Positions 60,833 through 64,000 of a stretch of 64,000 nucleotides of DNA are shown here, piece after piece; the first letter of the stretch is position 1; each line of letters opens with the position of its first letter. The translations under genes were made by a program, and so were the position numbers. A model generated the notes under the pieces. It searched no databases and was not told the DNA's origin. It was given only the letters and a program-made list of their open reading frames with translations. Source of the DNA: RCIO01 sp040880025 (GTDB taxonomy: Bacteria > Pseudomonadota > Alphaproteobacteria > Rhizobiales > Rhizobiaceae); assembly GCA_040880025.1 (NCBI GenBank), contig JBBDJD010000014.1, positions 1 through 64,000 of the forward strand, in the 5' to 3' direction.

Positions 60833-62035
60833 CTATCTCAACGAGCCAGTGAAACGCTGGATGCGGGTGCAGGCTTCCTCCAACAGCTCTTCGGACGTCG
60901 CGTAGGAAATGCGGAAATTGGGCCCGAGGCCGAATGCGCTGCCATGGACCACTGCAACGCCTTCCGCTTCCAGCAACTCGGTGACGAAATCCTCGTCGTT
61001 TTCGATGACCTTGCCGGTGGGCCCCTTTTTTCCGATCAGTCCCGCGCAGGAGGGGTAGACGTAAAACGCGCCCTCCGGCGTCGGGCAGGTGATGCCGTTT
61101 GCCTGGTTGAGCATCGACACGACGAGATCGCGCCTTGCCTGAAAGATCGCCTTGTTCTTGTGAACAAAGTCCTGCGGCCCGTTGAGCGCCTCCACCGACG
61201 CCCACTGGGCAATCGAACACGCGCCGGAAGTCTGCTGGCCCTGGATCATGTCCATAGCCTTGATCAGCATTAGCGGGCCGGCGGCGTAGCCAATGCGCCA
61301 GCCGGTCATCGCGTAAGCCTTGGAAACGCCGTTCATGGTCAGCGTGCGCTCGTAAAGCGCGGGCTCCACCTCGGCGATCGTGTGAAAGACGAAATCGCCA
61401 TAGGTCAGGTGCTCGTACATGTCGTCGGTCAGCGTCCAGACATGCGGATGCCTTACCAACACGTCTGCCAACCCCTTCAGCTCATCGCGGGTGTAGGCCG
61501 CGCCGGAGGGATTGGACGGGGAGTTCATCACCAGCCATTTGGTCTTGGGCGTGATCGCCGCCTCGAGCACTTCGGGCGTCAGCTTGAACCTGTTTTCGAT
61601 CGAGGTTTCGGCGAAGACCGGCGTTCCGCCGCAGATATTCACCATCTCGGGGTAACTGACCCAGTAGGGGGTGGGTATGACCACCTCGTCGCCGGGGTTC
61701 AGCGTCGCCATGAAGGCATTGAACAGCACCTGCTTGCCGCCGGTTGCGACAATTGTCTGCTCCGGCCTGTAGTCGAGGTTGTTCTCGCGCTTGAACTTGG
61801 CGGCGATCGCCTCCCGCAACGGCGGAATGCCGGACACCGGCGGATATTTCGTCTCGCCGCGGCGGATCGCCTCGATGCCGGCATTCTTCACATTGTCCGG
61901 CGTGTCGAAATCAGGCTCACCGGCGCCGAGGCCAATGACGTCACGGCCCTGCGCTTTCAGTTCGCGCGCTTTCTGCGCGACCGCGATGGTCGCGGATGGC
62001 TTCACGCGTGAAAGGGCGTCGGCAAGAAAGGCCAT
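60833..62035 (-). CDS. aatA: Aspartate aminotransferase (class I, Ib)
   Basis: A 400-residue PLP enzyme moving the amino group of Asp to 2-oxoglutarate; some members also act on prephenate. The PLP Lys is in SKAYAMTGWRIGY, with NSPSNPSG (Asn contact) and the C-terminal Arg (NFRISYATS). It stands alone; the 203 bases to the right of the EF-G-like gene hold nothing I can assign. Confidence 0.92.
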   Translation of the reverse strand: MAFLADALSRVKPSATIAVAQKARELKAQGRDVIGLGAGEPDFDTPDNVKNAGIEAIRRGETKYPPVSGIPPLREAIAAKFKRENNLDYRPEQTIVATGGKQVLFNAFMATLNPGDEVVIPTPYWVSYPEMVNICGGTPVFAETSIENRFKLTPEVLEAAITPKTKWLVMNSPSNPSGAAYTRDELKGLADVLVRHPHVWTLTDDMYEHLTYGDFVFHTIAEVEPALYERTLTMNGVSKAYAMTGWRIGYAAGPLMLIKAMDMIQGQQTSGACSIAQWASVEALNGPQDFVHKNKAIFQARRDLVVSMLNQANGITCPTPEGAFYVYPSCAGLIGKKGPTGKVIENDEDFVTELLEAEGVAVVHGSAFGLGPNFRISYATSEELLEEACTRIQRFTGSLR

Positions 62036-62084
62036 AGGTCGTGTCTCCGATGGGAATCCGGTTCCGCAGCCGTCGCGGCTTATT

Positions 62085-62393
62085 AGAGCGCATCTTTCTC
62101 AAATGGAAGCAGTTTGATGGCAGGGATTTTTCGTGCCGGCGAGGAAAAACCGCAGGCGCGATATGAATATCGCGCGAGGATTTTGACGAAGCCCGGCGCG
62201 GAAAAGCACGCCAATCCGGTGGCAGCTAACCAATTGATGAAAAACGACAAACTGCAATCGTTTCAGCTTGGTCTTTCGGCCTCCGGACAGCGTCGCGCGC
62301 GGCTGACGGTGCCGGCACCGCGTCGCCCCGCTCTCCTTGCCGTAGCCCGAAATCCCGGCGCTCAAACGATTCCATTTGAGAAAGATGCGCTCT
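62085..62393. repeat. Inverted pair of a 24-base repeat flanking 261 bases
   Basis: The 24-base sequence at 62085-62108 (starting AGAGCGCATCTTTCTC) recurs exactly in reverse complement at 62370-62393. Beyond it the copies stay partly alike (GTTTGA ... GGGATTT). It recalls the widespread GAGCATGATC-type repeats of Rhizobiales. The interior has a perfect dyad (CGCGATAT-GA-ATATCGCG, 62157-62174) and no ORF I trust, so this is a MITE-like unit or two separate insertions. Confidence 0.75.
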
Positions 62394-62530
62394 GGTCCGA
62401 TCACATATGCGATCGCAAGCGAAAGCGCGTCCGGAGCGGGTCTGGCCCATGGTTGCAGCGTTAACTGGCAGTCAATTCATGAATGGGAAAATGTTGCTGC
62501 CGGAAATTTGCTTGAATTGGAGAATCCATC

Positions 62531-63472
62531 GTGTCGCGTAGCGTCGCCCTTGCGCATATCGTGCGGCAGAGCGACGGCACGTCGAATGGCGTGTGGGGTG
62601 TCTTTACGCTCAGATCGGCCTTCCAGCCGATTTTCACCTTCCACGATGGCAGGCTCGACATAACGGCATTCGAAGGATTGCTCAGGCCGTTCCGAAACGA
62701 CGAAGGCATCGCGCCCGGCGCATTCTTCAACGCCGTGTCGCCGCAAGACAGGTTCCACGTGGAGACGCTGTCGCGGACGCTGCATCTGTTGAATGCCGGC
62801 TTCTGCCTGGACAAGCGGGCGCGCATCTTCGTCAATTTCGACCCTTCGGTTTTCGTTGATCGCGAGATTGCGGCCAATGCCCTGCGCGACATGCGGCTGG
62901 TGCTGCACGAGGCGGAGATCGTGCCGGAGCGGATCGTCTGCGAGATCACCGAGCAGAAGACCTCGTCGGAGGCCGGCCTCAACATGTTCGTGCAGGCGCT
63001 GCGCGACCACGGCTTCGCAATCGCCATCGACGACTACGGCGCGGAGGAATCGGGCATCGAGCGCATCAACGAGCTGCGTCCCGATATCGTGAAATTCGAT
63101 GCACAGTGGATCACGCATCTGATGCAGTCGGGACCAGGCTTCGCATTGTTGAAGACAATGGTCGCGGAGTTCGAGTGGCGCGGCATCACCACCCTGTTCG
63201 AAGGCATCGAAGAGCCGTGGCAACTCGATCTGGCCGAAAAGTGCGGAACCTCGATGGTTCAGGGGTTCGTGCTTGCACGCCCCGAACTGGCGCCGACGGG
63301 TTTCGGGAAGTTCAACGTCGGACGCCATGACGCAAATCGCGGTTCCGACGCCGGACATGCTGTTGCGCCGAACGGTGGACAGGCCCACGCTGAAGAGGAT
63401 GCGCGGCCAGCGCCCGATCGTCGCCCCGTTCAGCGGCGGACGTTCGGCCAGCGCACCAATTGGCCGACATGA
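62531..63472 (+). CDS. EAL-domain protein (c-di-GMP phosphodiesterase-like)
   Basis: A 313-residue protein, essentially one EAL domain (about 25-260). Metal and catalytic residues appear in place: E of FEGLLRP, N of VNFDPSVF, E of CEITEQ, DD of AIDDYG, K of DIVKFDAQW, E of LFEGIEE and Q of VQGFVLARP. The EAL triplet is EGL. It may hydrolyse c-di-GMP. No sensor domain is attached; the C-terminal 50 residues are basic and Pro-rich. Start GTG 62531 follows GGAG. Its stop overlaps the next start (ATGA). Confidence 0.86.
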   Translation: MSRSVALAHIVRQSDGTSNGVWGVFTLRSAFQPIFTFHDGRLDITAFEGLLRPFRNDEGIAPGAFFNAVSPQDRFHVETLSRTLHLLNAGFCLDKRARIFVNFDPSVFVDREIAANALRDMRLVLHEAEIVPERIVCEITEQKTSSEAGLNMFVQALRDHGFAIAIDDYGAEESGIERINELRPDIVKFDAQWITHLMQSGPGFALLKTMVAEFEWRGITTLFEGIEEPWQLDLAEKCGTSMVQGFVLARPELAPTGFGKFNVGRHDANRGSDAGHAVAPNGGQAHAEEDARPAPDRRPVQRRTFGQRTNWPT

Positions 63473-64000
63473 TTGCGTCTGAGGACATCTTCGCGCTCGT
63501 AAACGTCGACGAGGTCGGCATACATACGGCCCATGTCGGACCGTTCGTGCTGAAATCCACATTCCTGCCGGTTTACGAGAATGAGGGCGACGAGCTGCGC
63601 ATGGCAGCCCTGGTCGGCGGCGCCCGGTTCCAGCTTGCCGGGCGGGCGGTCGATGCGGCGGCCGTGGAGCAATTGCCGTCGCAAGAGCGCGAACGCGCCG
63701 TCGAGCTCGGCCGCGTGCTTGTGGCGCTCAACCGCGGCAATACAGGTGTCGATGGTCTGGACGTGATCATGCCGTCGGGCGACGGCGACGAGATGAAGGC
63801 CGGTCCGCTCGGGGCTGTGCTCGATGCCGGGTACAGCCAGATTGCCTGCGCCGACTTCGATCCGGCAAGGCTGGTCTGTGAATTGCCGTCGGCCGACCGG
63901 ACAGGATTGGGCAGCCTGGCGCGCAATGCCGCCGAATGCAGGCGCCGGAACGTCGGCGTGGCTCTGCGCGGTTTTGCCGGAACGCAGGCGGCGATTGAAG
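63469..64000 (+). CDS. Degenerate EAL-like paralogue (3' end beyond window)
   Basis: The first 177 residues of a gene coupled to the EAL gene (ATGA overlap). It aligns with its neighbour: GPFVLKSTFLPVYENEG against FTLRSAFQPIFTFHDG, and LPSQERERAVELGRVLVALNRGN against VSPQDRFHVETLSRTLHLLNAG. The EAL position reads AALVGGAR, so the first catalytic Glu is lost, and NxDP is also missing (NTGVDGL). It looks like an inactive EAL domain that may bind c-di-GMP or pair with the active protein. Confidence 0.75.
   Translation, partial: MIASEDIFALVNVDEVGIHTAHVGPFVLKSTFLPVYENEGDELRMAALVGGARFQLAGRAVDAAAVEQLPSQERERAVELGRVLVALNRGNTGVDGLDVIMPSGDGDEMKAGPLGAVLDAGYSQIACADFDPARLVCELPSADRTGLGSLARNAAECRRRNVGVALRGFAGTQAAIE

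Noticed and set aside
62109..62369. Insertion sequence between the 24-base inverted repeats
   Set aside because: No transposase frame and no flanking target duplication visible; at most a MITE-like unit.

Overview
The window is a GC-rich, gene-dense chromosomal segment from an alphaproteobacterium of the order Hyphomicrobiales (Rhizobiales), most likely near the Phyllobacteriaceae/Brucellaceae. This rests on gene content and order: ctrA, a receiver protein, chpT and eipA adjacent (as in Brucella); a choXWV choline importer; a fused trpE(G) behind a Trp-codon attenuator; and an Lrp regulator, trxB, an lsrB/vtlR-type LysR gene and an AbcR-like small RNA in a row. I see no CRISPR array, rRNA, tRNA, prophage or insertion sequence. 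It reads as core chromosome with a few uncharacterised cassettes.

Layout. 1-2.7 kb: cell-cycle and envelope cluster (end of ctrA, lone receiver, ChpT phosphotransferase, EipA). 2.8-8.2 kb: membrane-anchored coiled-coil protein, TrmH/SpoU RNA methyltransferase, ArsR regulator, HugZ-like flavoprotein, CaiB/BaiF CoA-transferase and short-chain dehydrogenase. 8.2-10.6 kb: ECF42-type sigma factor with three tandem YCII/DGPF proteins. 11-16.1 kb: hybrid histidine kinase, otsB-otsA trehalose genes, small protein. 16.3-19.4 kb: choXWV. 19.6-21.4 kb: thymidine kinase and an ionotropic-glutamate-receptor-like channel protein. 21.5-28.2 kb: a tight five-gene operon around an unusual AAA+ ATPase, the best candidate for an undescribed system. 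28.2-34 kb: small proteins, YihY, formate-tetrahydrofolate ligase, DUF2254 and PAP2 membrane proteins. 34-40.4 kb: attenuator-controlled trpE(G), cation efflux protein, secreted protein, AbrB-type gene remnant, and leuA behind a Leu-rich leader. 40.4-50.7 kb: TPR regulator, hydrolases, NUDIX, glutathionyl-hydroquinone reductase, GNAT, GMC oxidoreductase, thioesterase, and a divergent HxlR/FMN-reductase pair. 50.7-58 kb: CBS-domain membrane protein, two extensin-like proteins, TPR protein, greA, Lrp, trxB, lsrB. 58-58.6 kb: an RNA region with two intrinsic terminators. 58.6-64 kb: EF-G-like GTPase, aspartate aminotransferase, an inverted-repeat pair, and a tandem pair of EAL-family genes, the second cut by the window edge.

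The genes mostly cover cell-cycle control, osmo- and envelope adaptation (trehalose, choline, EipA, extensin-like proteins), amino-acid synthesis under leader control, and redox regulation. The least explained parts are the AAA+ operon, the second RNA downstream of lsrB, and the pairing of an intact EAL protein with a degenerate paralogue.
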